Origin: Clostridia bacterium
GTDB taxonomy: Bacteria > Bacillota > Clostridia > Christensenellales > Aristaeellaceae
Length of the DNA: 64,000 nt
Assembly: GCA_017470145.1 (NCBI GenBank)
Contig: JAFUFB010000004.1
Span: forward strand, 19,489 to 83,488
Direction of reading: 5' to 3'
Position numbers and translations under genes: made by a program. Below, piece by piece: positions 7,829-16,782 of the stretch. Each line of letters opens with the position of its first letter. The first letter of the stretch is position 1. The notes below the pieces were generated by a model that had not been told where the DNA came from, did not search any database, and was given only the letters and a program-made list of their open reading frames with translations.

Positions 7829-9967
7829 TCAAATCTGATTTGATCGTTTCGCCGAAGTTGACTTCGGTGAAATGGACTTCGATTCCAGATTCAGCTTTTT
7901 GATTCGGCTGTTGATGGCGCCGGTTGTTCGTTTATGGATTTCGGCAATCTCCTTCTTGGATCGGCCCTCCTTCAGTTCCTGGATCAGCTGCTGATCTTCC
8001 TTCTCATCCCAGGGCTGATAGGCTCCGGTTTGTCCGCGCTGCTGGAGAGTGGCTATGTATTCCTGAAAGGTCCGCTTGGGTTTTTCGAGCTGGGCCTTCG
8101 ATGGCTTTCCGGTGGGCGCGTATTGATCCACCAGGGAAAGAATCCGATCCCCATAGCGGCCGGCTTTGTATACGCCCATGCCATCGATGGCAGCCAGCTG
8201 CTTTTTGTCCCGGGGCAGCTTCGCGCAGATTTCCCGGAGCGTGCCATCTGAAAACAGCGCGGAGGCTGCGATCAACTCCTTGGCGGAAATCTCGAATCGC
8301 AGATTGACCAGGGCCTGGAAGAGGTCCTCTCCGCCCTTGGCGGTCTTCGAGGCGCCAAGGCTGTTTCTGCCGCCCCGACGCATGACCACCCGTCTGTTTT
8401 GAAAAAGGATTTCCTTGGAGAGATCGTTCAGCAAAAGCACGCCGGGGGTTTCCGGGGATAAATCCACCATGCCCTGATCGCACAGGGCCTGCACCTCTGC
8501 CTGCAGCAGCGCCTCTTCTGTGTCCTTCATGAGGCCAAAGGTGGAGAGCCCATCCAGGGAGAACCCCTCCGGCGTCTGTGCTGGCGGGAGGCCTCGCAGC
8601 AGATCGATGATGACATCTCGATGTAACTGCTGTTTGGTGCGGGCGATGCAGGAGAGAATCATCTGAGCCTCGGTGGTAATATCCACATGTTCGCAATCGG
8701 GCACGCAGTTGGAGCAATTCCCACATTTTTCCGGGGGCTGCTCGCCAAAATAGCGCAGGATATCTCCTCGAAGGCAGCGCTTGGATTTGGCGTAAAAGGT
8801 CATTCGCCGCAGGCGCTCCTCATCCTTGGCCTGCACTTCCGCCTGCTCCTCCGGGGATAAATCCGGGTTCGGATCCCCGTGCTCAATCAGCCAGCGTGCC
8901 ATCATGACATCCTGGGGGGAATACAGCAGGATGCAATCCGCGTCGCAGCCATCCCGCCCGGCGCGGCCTGCCTCCTGATAATAGGCTTCCAGGCTCTGGG
9001 GCATGTTATAGTGAATGACATAGGACACATTGGATTTGTCGATGCCCATGCCGAAGGCGTTGGTGGCTACCATCACCCGCTGCCGGTCGAAAAGGAAATC
9101 CTCCTGGTTTTGCGCTCGTTCCGCTGGGCTGAGCCCCGCGTGGTATCGGGTAGCGGCGAAGCCTTGCTCCCGAAGAAAATCACAAACGGATTCCACGTTC
9201 TTCCGGGTGGAACAATATACGATGCCGGATTGGCGGAACCGATCCCGCAGCAGCTCCAGCAGCAGTTGATCCTTGTCCGAGGGCTGATAGACGGAGAAGG
9301 AAAGGTTTGGGCGATCAAACCCTGTGGCTGCGTAGACGGGATTTTGCAGGTGAATGAATTGTAGAATATCCTGCTTGACCCGGGGAGTTGCCGTGGCGGT
9401 AAAGGCGCCCACAGCCGGGCGGGGAGACAGCTGATCGATAAATTCCGTGATCTTGAGATAGCTGGGGCGGAAATCCTGCCCCCATTGAGACACGCAGTGG
9501 GCTTCATCCACGGCGATGAAAGGGATCCTGATCCGCTGGCTTAGCCATTGAAAGCTGGGGGAGGACAGCCGCTCCGGGGCGACATACAGGATGTGATAGT
9601 CTCCCCGAATCGCCGCTTGGACGGTGCTTTCATATTCGCTTTCCTCCATGCTGCTGTTCAGGCAGGCGGCGGAGATACCCCGGCCCCGCAGGGCCGTGAC
9701 CTGATCCTTCATGAGAGAAATCAGGGGTGAAATGACCAGCGTCGTTCCCGGCAGCAACAGGGCTGGAATCTGATAGCAGATGGATTTGCCGGACCCAGTG
9801 GGCATAATCCCCAGGACATCCTTCCCCTCCAGGACGCTCTCCACGAGGGTATCCTGTCCAGGGCGAAAATCCTGATATCCAAAGGTTCGGCGCAAACAGT
9901 CCCTGGCGCTGATTTGCAAATTTGGATGATTTGGGGTTTCCGCGTTATAAACGGTAGAGCTATCCAT
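7829..9967 (-). CDS. recQ: ATP-dependent DNA helicase RecQ
   Basis: A 712-residue 3'-5' DNA helicase for recombination and repair. Visible are Walker A MPTGSGKS (55-62), DEAH (154-157) with CVSQWG, the SAT-like TATATP, 'VATNAFGMGIDKSNV' and 'QEAGRAGRDG'. The zinc-binding cysteines follow at ~405-425 (KRCLRGDIL...EKCGNCSNC). A winged-helix RQC region and an HRDC domain come next (~530-610, 'FQALVNLRFEISAK...LREICAKLPRDKKQLAAIDGMG'). The last ~60 residues form an extra helix-turn-helix-like tail ('KEIAEIHKRTTGAINSRIKKL') found in Firmicutes RecQ. Length is longer than E. coli RecQ (609) because of this tail. A consensus promoter lies upstream. Confidence 0.95.
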   Translation of the reverse strand: MDSSTVYNAETPNHPNLQISARDCLRRTFGYQDFRPGQDTLVESVLEGKDVLGIMPTGSGKSICYQIPALLLPGTTLVISPLISLMKDQVTALRGRGISAACLNSSMEESEYESTVQAAIRGDYHILYVAPERLSSPSFQWLSQRIRIPFIAVDEAHCVSQWGQDFRPSYLKITEFIDQLSPRPAVGAFTATATPRVKQDILQFIHLQNPVYAATGFDRPNLSFSVYQPSDKDQLLLELLRDRFRQSGIVYCSTRKNVESVCDFLREQGFAATRYHAGLSPAERAQNQEDFLFDRQRVMVATNAFGMGIDKSNVSYVIHYNMPQSLEAYYQEAGRAGRDGCDADCILLYSPQDVMMARWLIEHGDPNPDLSPEEQAEVQAKDEERLRRMTFYAKSKRCLRGDILRYFGEQPPEKCGNCSNCVPDCEHVDITTEAQMILSCIARTKQQLHRDVIIDLLRGLPPAQTPEGFSLDGLSTFGLMKDTEEALLQAEVQALCDQGMVDLSPETPGVLLLNDLSKEILFQNRRVVMRRGGRNSLGASKTAKGGEDLFQALVNLRFEISAKELIAASALFSDGTLREICAKLPRDKKQLAAIDGMGVYKAGRYGDRILSLVDQYAPTGKPSKAQLEKPKRTFQEYIATLQQRGQTGAYQPWDEKEDQQLIQELKEGRSKKEIAEIHKRTTGAINSRIKKLNLESKSISPKSTSAKRSNQI

Positions 9968-10017
9968 CTGTTATGTCTCCTATGGTGTCAAGGTAGGGGA
10001 AAACTCCGACAGGGTCG

Positions 10018-10045
10018 ATTATACAAAAACCAGTAGCCTTGTCAA
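10018..10045 (-). promoter_or_regulatory. Consensus promoter for recQ
   Basis: On the minus strand TTGACA (10045-10040) and TATAAT (10023-10018) are both perfect, with a 16-base spacer, about 50 bases upstream of the recQ start. Confidence 0.75.
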
Positions 10046-10060
10046 GAAATCATTTGGGAA

Positions 10061-10090
10061 TTGACGGGGAAGCGGGGGATATGATAAAAT
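10061..10090 (+). promoter_or_regulatory. Promoter for pgi
   Basis: TTGACG at 10061-10066 and TAAAAT at 10085-10090 with an 18-base spacer. It is divergent from the recQ promoter and about 50 bases before the pgi start. Confidence 0.55.
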
Positions 10091-10139
10091 TCCCTTGGGT
10101 TTTCCTTGGGAAATTTAAGCTATAGAGAGGGCATGAAAG

Positions 10140-11723
10140 ATGATCAGATGGAACAATCTGGACACGCTGGACAGCTGGAAGGCGCTGGCGGATAAAGCGG
10201 AGAAGGTAGATTTGAAGCAGGCTTTGGCTGGAGACGCTGGGGCGGATCGGGTGAAGGCCTACAGCGCCCCCATGGGCGGCGGGCTGACCTATTATTATGG
10301 CGCGAAGCAGGTGAATGACGGGATTCTGCAGGGGCTGGAGAAGCTGGCGGAGGAAGCCCAGCTGCTGGAGAAATATCAGGCACTGTACGAAGGCGCGGTC
10401 ATCAACACCGGGGAGAAGCGGCTGGTGCTGCATCAGTTGACCCGGGGCCAGCTGGGCAAGACCGTGGAAGCTGACGGAGTGGACAAGCGGGCCTTCTATG
10501 TAGCGCAGCAGGAAAAGATTGCTGAATTCGCCAAGAAAGTCCATAACGGCGAGATCGTCAACGAAAAGGGCGAAAAGTTCACCACCGTGGTGCAGATTGG
10601 CATCGGCGGCAGCGATCTGGGCCCCCGGGCCATGTATCTGGCGTTGGAAAACTGGGCGAAGCAGAACGGCGCCTTTAAGATGGAAGCCAAGTTCATCTCC
10701 AATGTGGATCCGGACGACGCGACAGCGGTGCTGAAGGCGACGGACGTGGCTCATGCCATCTTCGTGCTGGTTTCCAAGAGTGGCACCACCCTGGAGACCC
10801 TGACCAACGAAGCCTTCGTCAAGGACGCGCTGGCTAAGGCGGGCCTAGATGCGGGGAAGCACATGATCGCCGTGACCAGCGAAACCTCTCCCCTGGCGAA
10901 GAGCAGCGATTATCTGGCGGCTTTCTTCATGGATGATTACATTGGCGGCCGATATTCCTCTACCTCGGCGGTGGGCGGCGCGGTGCTGAGCCTGGCCTTT
11001 GGGCCGGAGGTGTTCAGCCGCTTCCTGAATGGCGCGGCGGAGGAGGATAAGCTGGCCACTGCGGCGGATGTTCGGAAGAACGCCGCCCTGCTGGACGCGC
11101 TGATCGGCGTGTATGAGCGGAACATCCTGGGCTATCCGGCCACAGCGGTGCTGCCCTACAGCCAGGCCCTGAGCCGCTTCCCGGCGCACCTGCAGCAGCT
11201 GGACATGGAGTCCAACGGCAAGAGTGTGAACCGGGATGGGGAAAAGGTGAACTATGTTACCGGCCCGGTGATCTTTGGCGAGCCCGGTACCAATGGGCAG
11301 CACAGCTTCTACCAGCTGCTGCATCAGGGAACGGACATTGTGCCCCTGCAGTTCATCGGCTTTAAGCAGAATCAGGCGGGGATGGATGTGGACATCCAGG
11401 GCAGTACCAGCCAGCAAAAGCTGGGGGCCAACGTGGCCGCTCAGATTCTGGCCTTTGCCTGCGGCAAGGAAGATGAGAACAAGAACAAGAATTTTGAGGG
11501 CAATCGGCCCAGCAGCATTGTCATTGGTGATCAGCTGACCCCCGAGGCTCTGGGCGCCCTGCTGGCCCATTTCGAAAACAAGGTCATGTTCCAGGGCTTC
11601 CTGTGGAACCTGAACAGCTTCGACCAGGAAGGCGTTCAGCTGGGCAAGGTGCTGGCCAAGCGTGTACTGGCCCATGAGACGGACGGCGCGCTGAAGGTGT
11701 TCAGCGATCTGCTGGGCATCTGA
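10140..11723 (+). CDS. pgi: Glucose-6-phosphate isomerase
   Basis: A 527-residue cytoplasmic enzyme interconverting glucose 6-phosphate and fructose 6-phosphate. The sugar-isomerase signatures are present: 'QIGIGGSDLGPRAM', the phosphate-binding 'SKSGTTLETL', 'GGRYSSTSAVGG' and the family signature GEPGTNGQHSFYQLLHQG. Length and motif order match the long eukaryote/E. coli-like branch rather than the ~450-residue Bacillus form. A GAGAGGG ribosome binding site precedes the ATG. Own promoter and strong terminator make it monocistronic. Confidence 0.96.
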   Translation: MIRWNNLDTLDSWKALADKAEKVDLKQALAGDAGADRVKAYSAPMGGGLTYYYGAKQVNDGILQGLEKLAEEAQLLEKYQALYEGAVINTGEKRLVLHQLTRGQLGKTVEADGVDKRAFYVAQQEKIAEFAKKVHNGEIVNEKGEKFTTVVQIGIGGSDLGPRAMYLALENWAKQNGAFKMEAKFISNVDPDDATAVLKATDVAHAIFVLVSKSGTTLETLTNEAFVKDALAKAGLDAGKHMIAVTSETSPLAKSSDYLAAFFMDDYIGGRYSSTSAVGGAVLSLAFGPEVFSRFLNGAAEEDKLATAADVRKNAALLDALIGVYERNILGYPATAVLPYSQALSRFPAHLQQLDMESNGKSVNRDGEKVNYVTGPVIFGEPGTNGQHSFYQLLHQGTDIVPLQFIGFKQNQAGMDVDIQGSTSQQKLGANVAAQILAFACGKEDENKNKNFEGNRPSSIVIGDQLTPEALGALLAHFENKVMFQGFLWNLNSFDQEGVQLGKVLAKRVLAHETDGALKVFSDLLGI

Positions 11724-11751
11724 TTCCGGATGAATTAAAGAACATCATAAC

Positions 11752-11788
11752 AAAGGCCCCCTGCTTCCTTTCGGGAACAGGGGGCTTT
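11752..11788 (+). terminator. Rho-independent terminator after pgi
   Basis: AAAGGCCCCCTG pairs with CAGGGGGCTTT around a CTTCCTTTCGGGAA loop, followed by CTTGTGG. A-rich on the other side, so it may also stop the convergent CmpB gene. Confidence 0.8.
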
Positions 11789-11830
11789 CTTGTGGTAAAA
11801 AGGCTTCCATGGGAAAGGTTGTCCCTGACG

Positions 11831-12793
11831 TCAGGGTTGGGGATGGGGATTTCTATATAAACTGGTGGAGGTCAAACGCTGCAGAGGGCGGGCATCCAAC
11901 CGGGCTTGATCCTCCGCAATCTGATTCCGAAGGGCTTTCATTTCCTCCGTGGCTTCCTCCTCCTGATAGAGCAGATCGATCAGCTGCCGCTGCTTCTCGA
12001 TGATGCCGGTCTTGATCATGGTGGCAGGCTCCACCGCGTTGGCCAACTGCTCCCGCTGGGTGGCCATGCGTTGCTCCGCCTCGGCTCGGATTCGCTCCGT
12101 CTCTGCTCGTATTTCCTCCATGCGGGCTTTGATGCGGTCTGTACGATAAATGACATCAGGATAGGCATCCGCAAAGCGGCGGTAGAAGATGTTTCGATCG
12201 CTGAGCAGCAATTTGATTTCTCGATTGACAGCTTCGGTATTATCCGCCTCGCTGTGTTCGATGCCGTTCTTGACCAGCTTCATGACGAAATGAGTCATGA
12301 CGTAATCCGCGGCGAAGAGGAGCAGCAGGGCGGCGGCGATATATTCCTGGGCCGCGAAGGTGAAACGGGAAAGGAAGGTCAGCAGAGGTGGGTTGATGCC
12401 GTGAATGATTAGTACTCCGCCCAGCCCGAAGAGAACCAGATTTCCAATCCAGACCCGCCCATGGAGATTCATGGGCTTCTGGCTGTAATCCCACCAGCGG
12501 GCATGGAACTGCTTCTCCATGAAATAGCTGGTCAAATATTCCAGCACGCCGCACAGAAGGAAGGAGAGGACGAAGGTGGTTCCCAGCCCGCTTTCCAGCG
12601 GTGCCAGCAGGCGGTTTGAAACGGTGATCAGCACGGCACCCACGCCGTAAATCGGGCAGATGGGTCCGGTGAAGAAGCCCCGGTTAATGAAACGGTGATA
12701 CTGAATCAGCTTCCCGATGACCTCGATGCACCATCCCAGGAAGGCATAAATAAAAAACAGCAGCACCAGCTCTGTCAGTTCCTGCATCAGCAT
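11831..12793 (-). CDS. CmpB-type (ABC-transporter type IV) membrane protein
   Basis: A 320-residue integral membrane protein. Residues ~1-175 hold five to six membrane helices with the family motif 'YAFLGWCIEVIGK' and 'RGFFTGPICPIYGVGA', then 'LLCGVLEYLTSYFMEK.FHARWWDY'. This is the pattern of the PF06541 family of putative permeases. Residues ~185-310 form a long cytosolic coiled coil rich in Glu/Arg ('RMEEIRAETERIRAEAEQRMATQ'). The start at 12793 follows GAAAGGATATCGCCT and is preferred over 12850, which would put 19 polar residues before the first helix. Substrate unknown. No ATPase gene is adjacent. Confidence 0.75.
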   Translation of the reverse strand: MLMQELTELVLLFFIYAFLGWCIEVIGKLIQYHRFINRGFFTGPICPIYGVGAVLITVSNRLLAPLESGLGTTFVLSFLLCGVLEYLTSYFMEKQFHARWWDYSQKPMNLHGRVWIGNLVLFGLGGVLIIHGINPPLLTFLSRFTFAAQEYIAAALLLLFAADYVMTHFVMKLVKNGIEHSEADNTEAVNREIKLLLSDRNIFYRRFADAYPDVIYRTDRIKARMEEIRAETERIRAEAEQRMATQREQLANAVEPATMIKTGIIEKQRQLIDLLYQEEEATEEMKALRNQIAEDQARLDARPLQRLTSTSLYRNPHPQP

Positions 12794-12938
12794 AGGCGAT
12801 ATCCTTTCAGTTCTGCTCCTGGAATAGGTTGGGAGCATCTTGCGGGCCACGCGTATTTACTAGGCTTTTTACTCCCACGGGATTAGGGGAGTGTTCGTCA
12901 GCGTTTTATGGAAGACTTCGGTGAAAAAACTACGGTAG

Positions 12939-13436
12939 TTACAGCTTCTCGTAGGCGATGCGGGGTGCCTTATCCTCATGCACGTAGATAATGCCGCAAG
13001 CTTGGAAGCCAAGTTTGCTTAGCAACCCCTGCATGACCACATTATCAGTATGGGTGTCGATCCGCAGATGACCGCATTGATCATAAGCCCATCCCAGACA
13101 GAAAGCGCCGATCCCCTTCTCGGAACCGTCCCCCGCGATTCGATGAACCACGCCATATTCCTCGTTTCCGATCCAGGCGCCGGAATCGATCTGCTGATAA
13201 GTGGGTTCTACCGCGTGCCCAGACTGAAAAAAGAAGGTGCCGATTATCTCTCCCGCGTCATTCAGGCAGACATAGCTGTGCTGATCCCGGATGTCCTGAT
13301 GGATCAAGGCTTCTGGCGGCCAGCAGGTGGGCCCCCATTGATTGGGATTCCCTGTTCGGGCCATAAAGTCTCGGGCATAGGCATAGATTTCCATCATGCG
13401 GGGAAAATCCTGTTCCGTCGCTTTCCGTATATTCAT
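12939..13436 (-). CDS. GNAT family N-acetyltransferase
   Basis: A 165-residue acetyltransferase of the GNAT fold. N-terminal 'IRKATEQDFPRMMEIYAYARDFM' is the usual first strand and helix. The acetyl-CoA region is degenerate but placed normally ('RIAGDGSEKGIGAFCLGWA'), and 'GLLSKLGFQACGIIYV' is the typical C-terminal 'GF' strand. Substrate cannot be told. It is divergent from a second GNAT gene across about 300 bases. Confidence 0.88.
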   Translation of the reverse strand: MNIRKATEQDFPRMMEIYAYARDFMARTGNPNQWGPTCWPPEALIHQDIRDQHSYVCLNDAGEIIGTFFFQSGHAVEPTYQQIDSGAWIGNEEYGVVHRIAGDGSEKGIGAFCLGWAYDQCGHLRIDTHTDNVVMQGLLSKLGFQACGIIYVHEDKAPRIAYEKL

Positions 13437-13577
13437 TACAATTCGTGCTCCTCCTTCGCTGTTTTCAAATTGTACAGCAGGCAGCTATAAAAAGCAAGAT
13501 GGACGAAATGGTGAAGAAGGAATCTCATTACGTATCATACGGTGAGAGGTCCAAAAGACTGAATCTATTTGGGACTG

Positions 13578-13606
13578 TTGCGATTGGCATAAAAGTGCGA
13601 TATGAT
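13578..13606 (+). promoter_or_regulatory. Promoter for the GNAT-SRAP pair
   Basis: TTGCGA at 13578-13583 and TATGAT at 13601-13606 with a 17-base spacer, leaving a leader of about 130 bases before 13742. Confidence 0.5.
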
Positions 13607-13741
13607 AGTTCCCGGAGATGATACACGGGACTGGACGGATGGGCCGCATGTGCAGAAAGACAGGACACAGTTTGATCGAGAAAAGATGGATATAACCCAT
13701 CCGAAGAAATGAAGTACAAAAGGCAAAGAAGGGGATTGATG

Positions 13742-14239
13742 ATGAACGAATTTGTATTTCGAACTATCCGCCCAGAGGAGGCGGAGGAAGCTGTACGGAT
13801 TGAGGCCATATGCTTTCCGCCGAATGAGGCGTGCAAGCGGGAGCACATGATTCCCAGGATCAAGGCGGCCGGCGAATACTTCTGGGTGGCGGAGGAGCGG
13901 AGCACTGGCAGGATGGCAGGATTCATCAATGGCATCGCTACAGATGAAACCGCCTTCCGGGACGAATTCTTTACGGATGCCTCTATCCATAATCCGAAGG
14001 GTGCAAACATCATGATCCTGGGACTGGATGTTCTCCCGGAATATCGCGGGAAGGGGTTGGCCAGGGCATTGGTCAACTCCTATGCGGAAAAATTCAGTGG
14101 TCGGCGGCTGGTACTGACCTGTCTGGAACGCCTGGTGCCCATGTATGAGAAATTTGGATTCCGGGATCTGGGCATGTCCGCGTCTGTTTGGGGCGGGGAG
14201 GCCTGGCACGAAATGGACAGGGAAAAGGCGAAAGCATAA
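13742..14239 (+). CDS. GNAT family N-acetyltransferase (AANAT-like)
   Basis: A 165-residue GNAT protein. 'FRTIRPEEAEEAVRIEAICFPPNEA' is the start of the arylalkylamine-acetyltransferase-like subgroup. The acetyl-CoA binding loop is visible in 'LGLDVLPEYRGKGLARALVNSY' (R/Q-x-x-G-x-G/A), and 'MYEKFGFRDLG' closes the domain. Two ATGs are adjacent (13739 and 13742); the upstream ATG at 13709 lacks a ribosome binding site, whereas AGAAGGGG precedes the pair. It is followed 27 bases later by the SRAP gene, so the two probably share an mRNA. Confidence 0.87.
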   Translation: MNEFVFRTIRPEEAEEAVRIEAICFPPNEACKREHMIPRIKAAGEYFWVAEERSTGRMAGFINGIATDETAFRDEFFTDASIHNPKGANIMILGLDVLPEYRGKGLARALVNSYAEKFSGRRLVLTCLERLVPMYEKFGFRDLGMSASVWGGEAWHEMDREKAKA

Positions 14240-14266
14240 AGCAGTGGTCAGATACGGAGAAAGAAT

Positions 14267-14968
14267 ATGTGCTGCAGATATTATATTGACAGAACGGAAG
14301 AGCTGTTACCCGTGGCGGAGGAGATGAACCGTTCCCCCTTGATGCAACGATTTCAGCACAGAGGAGGGAAGGTCTTCGACGGGGGAGAGGTTCGGCCGAC
14401 GAGCATTGCGCCGGCCATCGCCACCAGCCGCTCCGGCGCACGGATGGTATTTCCCATGCAATGGGGCTTTAACGGGAAGTCGCTGATCATCAACGCCCGG
14501 GTGGAAACGGCCGGGGTCAAGCCTATGTTCCAGGAGAGCTGGAAAACCCATCGGTGCATCCTTCCTGCCAGCTGGTATTATGAATGGGAGCATCTGCCGG
14601 ATGCTAACGGAAAGATGAAGAGAGGGGACAAGTTTTCGATCCGCCCGCGAGGTACGGAAGGTACATGGCTATGCGGATTATACCGAATGGAAGAGGGATT
14701 GCCCCATTTCGTGGTACTGACCCGGGAGCCTGCGGAGAGCATTCGGTTTATTCATGACCGAATGCCCATGATGCTCCCAGCGCTTCAGGCGGAAAAATGG
14801 ATCAATCCGGCGCTTCCGCCGGAGGAGATGATCAACGCGGCTGAAACAGACGTAGTGTTCGAGCGGACACGGCCGGAGCTGCCCCTTTTGCGACAGGCCA
14901 TTGGATTTCAAGGATCATGTTCTGCGACATGGCAGTCAAGCGGGATGGACTTGATGGCTTCTTCGTAG
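14267..14968 (+). CDS. SRAP domain protein (abasic-site DNA-protein crosslinker)
   Basis: A 233-residue member of the YedK/HMCES family. These proteins crosslink to abasic sites in single-stranded DNA through the cysteine exposed after removal of the initiator Met. That cysteine is C2 (MCCRYY). The other conserved elements are present: 'MQWGF', 'INARVETAG', 'RCILPASWYYEWEH' with the catalytic glutamate, and 'IHDRMPMML' with the conserved histidine. Length is typical. The last ~20 residues are Ser-rich and not family-like. Genomic partner is the upstream GNAT gene; no lexA or imuB is seen nearby. Confidence 0.92.
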   Translation: MCCRYYIDRTEELLPVAEEMNRSPLMQRFQHRGGKVFDGGEVRPTSIAPAIATSRSGARMVFPMQWGFNGKSLIINARVETAGVKPMFQESWKTHRCILPASWYYEWEHLPDANGKMKRGDKFSIRPRGTEGTWLCGLYRMEEGLPHFVVLTREPAESIRFIHDRMPMMLPALQAEKWINPALPPEEMINAAETDVVFERTRPELPLLRQAIGFQGSCSATWQSSGMDLMASS

Positions 14969-15115
14969 ATCGTGATTTATGTTCCTCTTGCTGCCACAAA
15001 TATTCCACCCAAGTCGTATCATTCTCCTATAATCTTGCTTTTACCCGTATGCAGGATAAGGCAACGCTGAGGAGCGACCTGAGCGGCACACGGGGTTTTG
15101 CAGGGGTGTGGTGCC

Positions 15116-15277
15116 ATGTTGGCATCGCCCCTTTTGCTTTTCTGCAGGAAGGTCTATCCGACACAGCACCAACACCCCCCCTTGAATACCGGTGTCATGT
15201 GGCATGGCATCGCGCTGATGGTCATCAGCGGCACGGTGGGCATCGTCAGAAAGCGCCGCCAGCGCACGGCTAAATAA
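15116..15277 (+). pseudogene. Remnant of a sortase-anchored surface protein (C-terminus)
   Basis: A 53-codon frame ending in 'PPLNTG' followed by a hydrophobic segment (VMWHGIALMVISGTVGIV) and a basic tail RKRRQRTAK. The order matches a cell-wall sorting signal (LPXTG-like motif, membrane span, positive tail), although the motif here is LNTG rather than LPXTG. No signal peptide or surface domain precedes it and no ribosome binding site is evident. I read it as the last exon-like scrap of a lost gene. The 300 bases around it hold no other recognisable gene. Confidence 0.35.
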
Positions 15278-15305
15278 AGCAGGCGGTGCTTAACAAGATG
15301 TCCTA

Positions 15306-16697
15306 TTAGTCCTGGAACAGATCATCCAACAGAACCAGATGAATGCGTGGGTCCGTGAGGGTAGCAACGTCGCTGGTAAAGCCTGATTTGGAAATCAGGT
15401 AGTAATCTATCACATCGTATGCATTGAACAGGGAAACGCTTTCCTTCAGGTGAGCCAGCATACTCATGCTGAAAGGTGTTTTCCTGTACTTGCATTCGAT
15501 GACAAGCAAACGGTTTTTATTTTTCCCCAACCCCTCGGCCAGGCCATCCAGTTCCACAGAACGGTTCAGTCTGGAGTTTTCGACGTTGTAATTGCGGAAG
15601 GTGCCATAGAAAGCAGGTAGTTTGCCTTTACGGTTCTGCTCTTCCATCCAAAGCAACGCCACATCCTCAAAAGAACGGGCAATAAAGTCGGCAATGCCTT
15701 CCTGATCTTCGGCAAACATCACGTCACCTAAGCCATTCTGAATCACATCGCGCTGATCAAAGATAAAGCGATACCAGAAGCGCAGCAGATTGTCACCGAC
15801 GGCATAATAGTTGGTCTTCTTGTTCTGGATAAAGGATTCCCGCTTTTCCAGCACCTGCATCTGCAAGAGAGAAGAAAGGTATTTGGCTACATAATTGTTT
15901 TCAACGCCGACGGCTTCCGCTATTTCCTTGCTGAAACGTTTGCCCATAGCAACGGCGCGGAGGATGGAGTTGTACATATTCTGGTCGGATACACCAACCG
16001 GCAGAATCTTTTCTGGCGCGTCTAACAGCGTGCCGTATTTGCTGTACAAAAGCCTGCGGACATTCTCCTGAAATGAAATCGCGTGATCAATCATGCCAAG
16101 GTAATAAGGATGGGAGCCGAAGAGACCGAGGTACTGTACCTGTTCTTCGTGAGAACCATCCGAGACAAATTGCCGTGCTTCGTTAAAGGGCATTTTCTCC
16201 AGATGAATCTGAAAGGTTGCGCGTTGATAAAGCGGATCATTTCGGTTGTTGAGGATTTCTTCCATGAAAGAGACATTGCTGCCGGAAAGAATCACCATCA
16301 ATTTGGCATCACGGAATGCTCCATCCATGTAAAACTGGAGAAGAGACAACAAAGCTTTGCTCTTTTGGCAGAGATAAGCGATTTCATCGATGATTAAAAT
16401 CATACGCAGCTTTTTTGAGCAATCCACAATACTGTCGAAAGCATCGCTGAACGAATTGTAGCTGACGTGCTCATCCATGCCCTGCAGTTTACGAAACTCG
16501 CGGCTGAACGCAGTGAGATTGTCTTTCTCATCTGCCTTTCTGGCCTGGAAATAAAAGGCCGGTTTCCCTTTGACAAACTCCTGCAGCATTGTAGTTTTGC
16601 CAATACGCCGAGTGCCATAGACTACACCAAACTCAAATTGACCACGCTTCCAACGCTGTTCCAGTTCTTCCATTTCGGATATTCTACCAACAAACAT
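15306..16697 (-). CDS. AAA ATPase with C-terminal DUF234 nuclease-like domain
   Basis: A 463-residue member of the archaeal-type ATPase family (ATPase_2/DUF234). It starts 'MFVGRISEMEELEQRW'. Walker A is GTRRIGKTT at ~28-36, Walker B 'LIIDEIAYL' at ~100-108, and sensor-like 'LSGSNVSFMEE' follows. Residues ~240-300 form a winged helix. Residues ~310-460 form DUF234, with the PD-(D/E)XK-like core 'LVIECKYRK'. These proteins are widespread in anaerobes, often in many copies; their role is unproven but a link to mobile or toxin-like systems has been proposed. AAAAGGAGCGG precedes the ATG. Just upstream is a TTGACA/TAAGAT promoter and a highly symmetric operator, implying tight regulation. Confidence 0.87.
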   Translation of the reverse strand: MFVGRISEMEELEQRWKRGQFEFGVVYGTRRIGKTTMLQEFVKGKPAFYFQARKADEKDNLTAFSREFRKLQGMDEHVSYNSFSDAFDSIVDCSKKLRMILIIDEIAYLCQKSKALLSLLQFYMDGAFRDAKLMVILSGSNVSFMEEILNNRNDPLYQRATFQIHLEKMPFNEARQFVSDGSHEEQVQYLGLFGSHPYYLGMIDHAISFQENVRRLLYSKYGTLLDAPEKILPVGVSDQNMYNSILRAVAMGKRFSKEIAEAVGVENNYVAKYLSSLLQMQVLEKRESFIQNKKTNYYAVGDNLLRFWYRFIFDQRDVIQNGLGDVMFAEDQEGIADFIARSFEDVALLWMEEQNRKGKLPAFYGTFRNYNVENSRLNRSVELDGLAEGLGKNKNRLLVIECKYRKTPFSMSMLAHLKESVSLFNAYDVIDYYLISKSGFTSDVATLTDPRIHLVLLDDLFQD

Positions 16698-16712
16698 GGG
16701 ATCCGCTCCTTT

Positions 16713-16749
16713 TTATCAACTTGAAAGTTGTCAACCCAACGGTTGATAA
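16713..16749 (-). promoter_or_regulatory. Symmetric double operator of the DUF234 ATPase gene
   Basis: Three evenly spaced elements: TTATCAAC (16713-16720), GTTGTCAAC (16727-16735) and GTTGATAA (16742-16749), each separated by exactly six bases. They form two overlapping palindromes sharing the central element. The block sits where transcription from the adjacent promoter would begin, a classic repressor position. Confidence 0.6.
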
Positions 16750-16753
16750 AGAT

Positions 16754-16782
16754 ATCTTAAGCTGGATGTTCAAGTTTGTCAA
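16754..16782 (-). promoter_or_regulatory. Promoter of the DUF234 ATPase gene
   Basis: On the minus strand TTGACA (16782-16777) and TAAGAT (16759-16754) with a 17-base spacer, start expected near 16747, inside the operator. Confidence 0.6.

Noticed and set aside
14917-15273. 118-codon plus-strand frame after the SRAP gene
   Set aside because: It overlaps the SRAP 3' end, has no ribosome binding site, and the only protein-like signal in the interval is in a different frame (the sorting-signal remnant).
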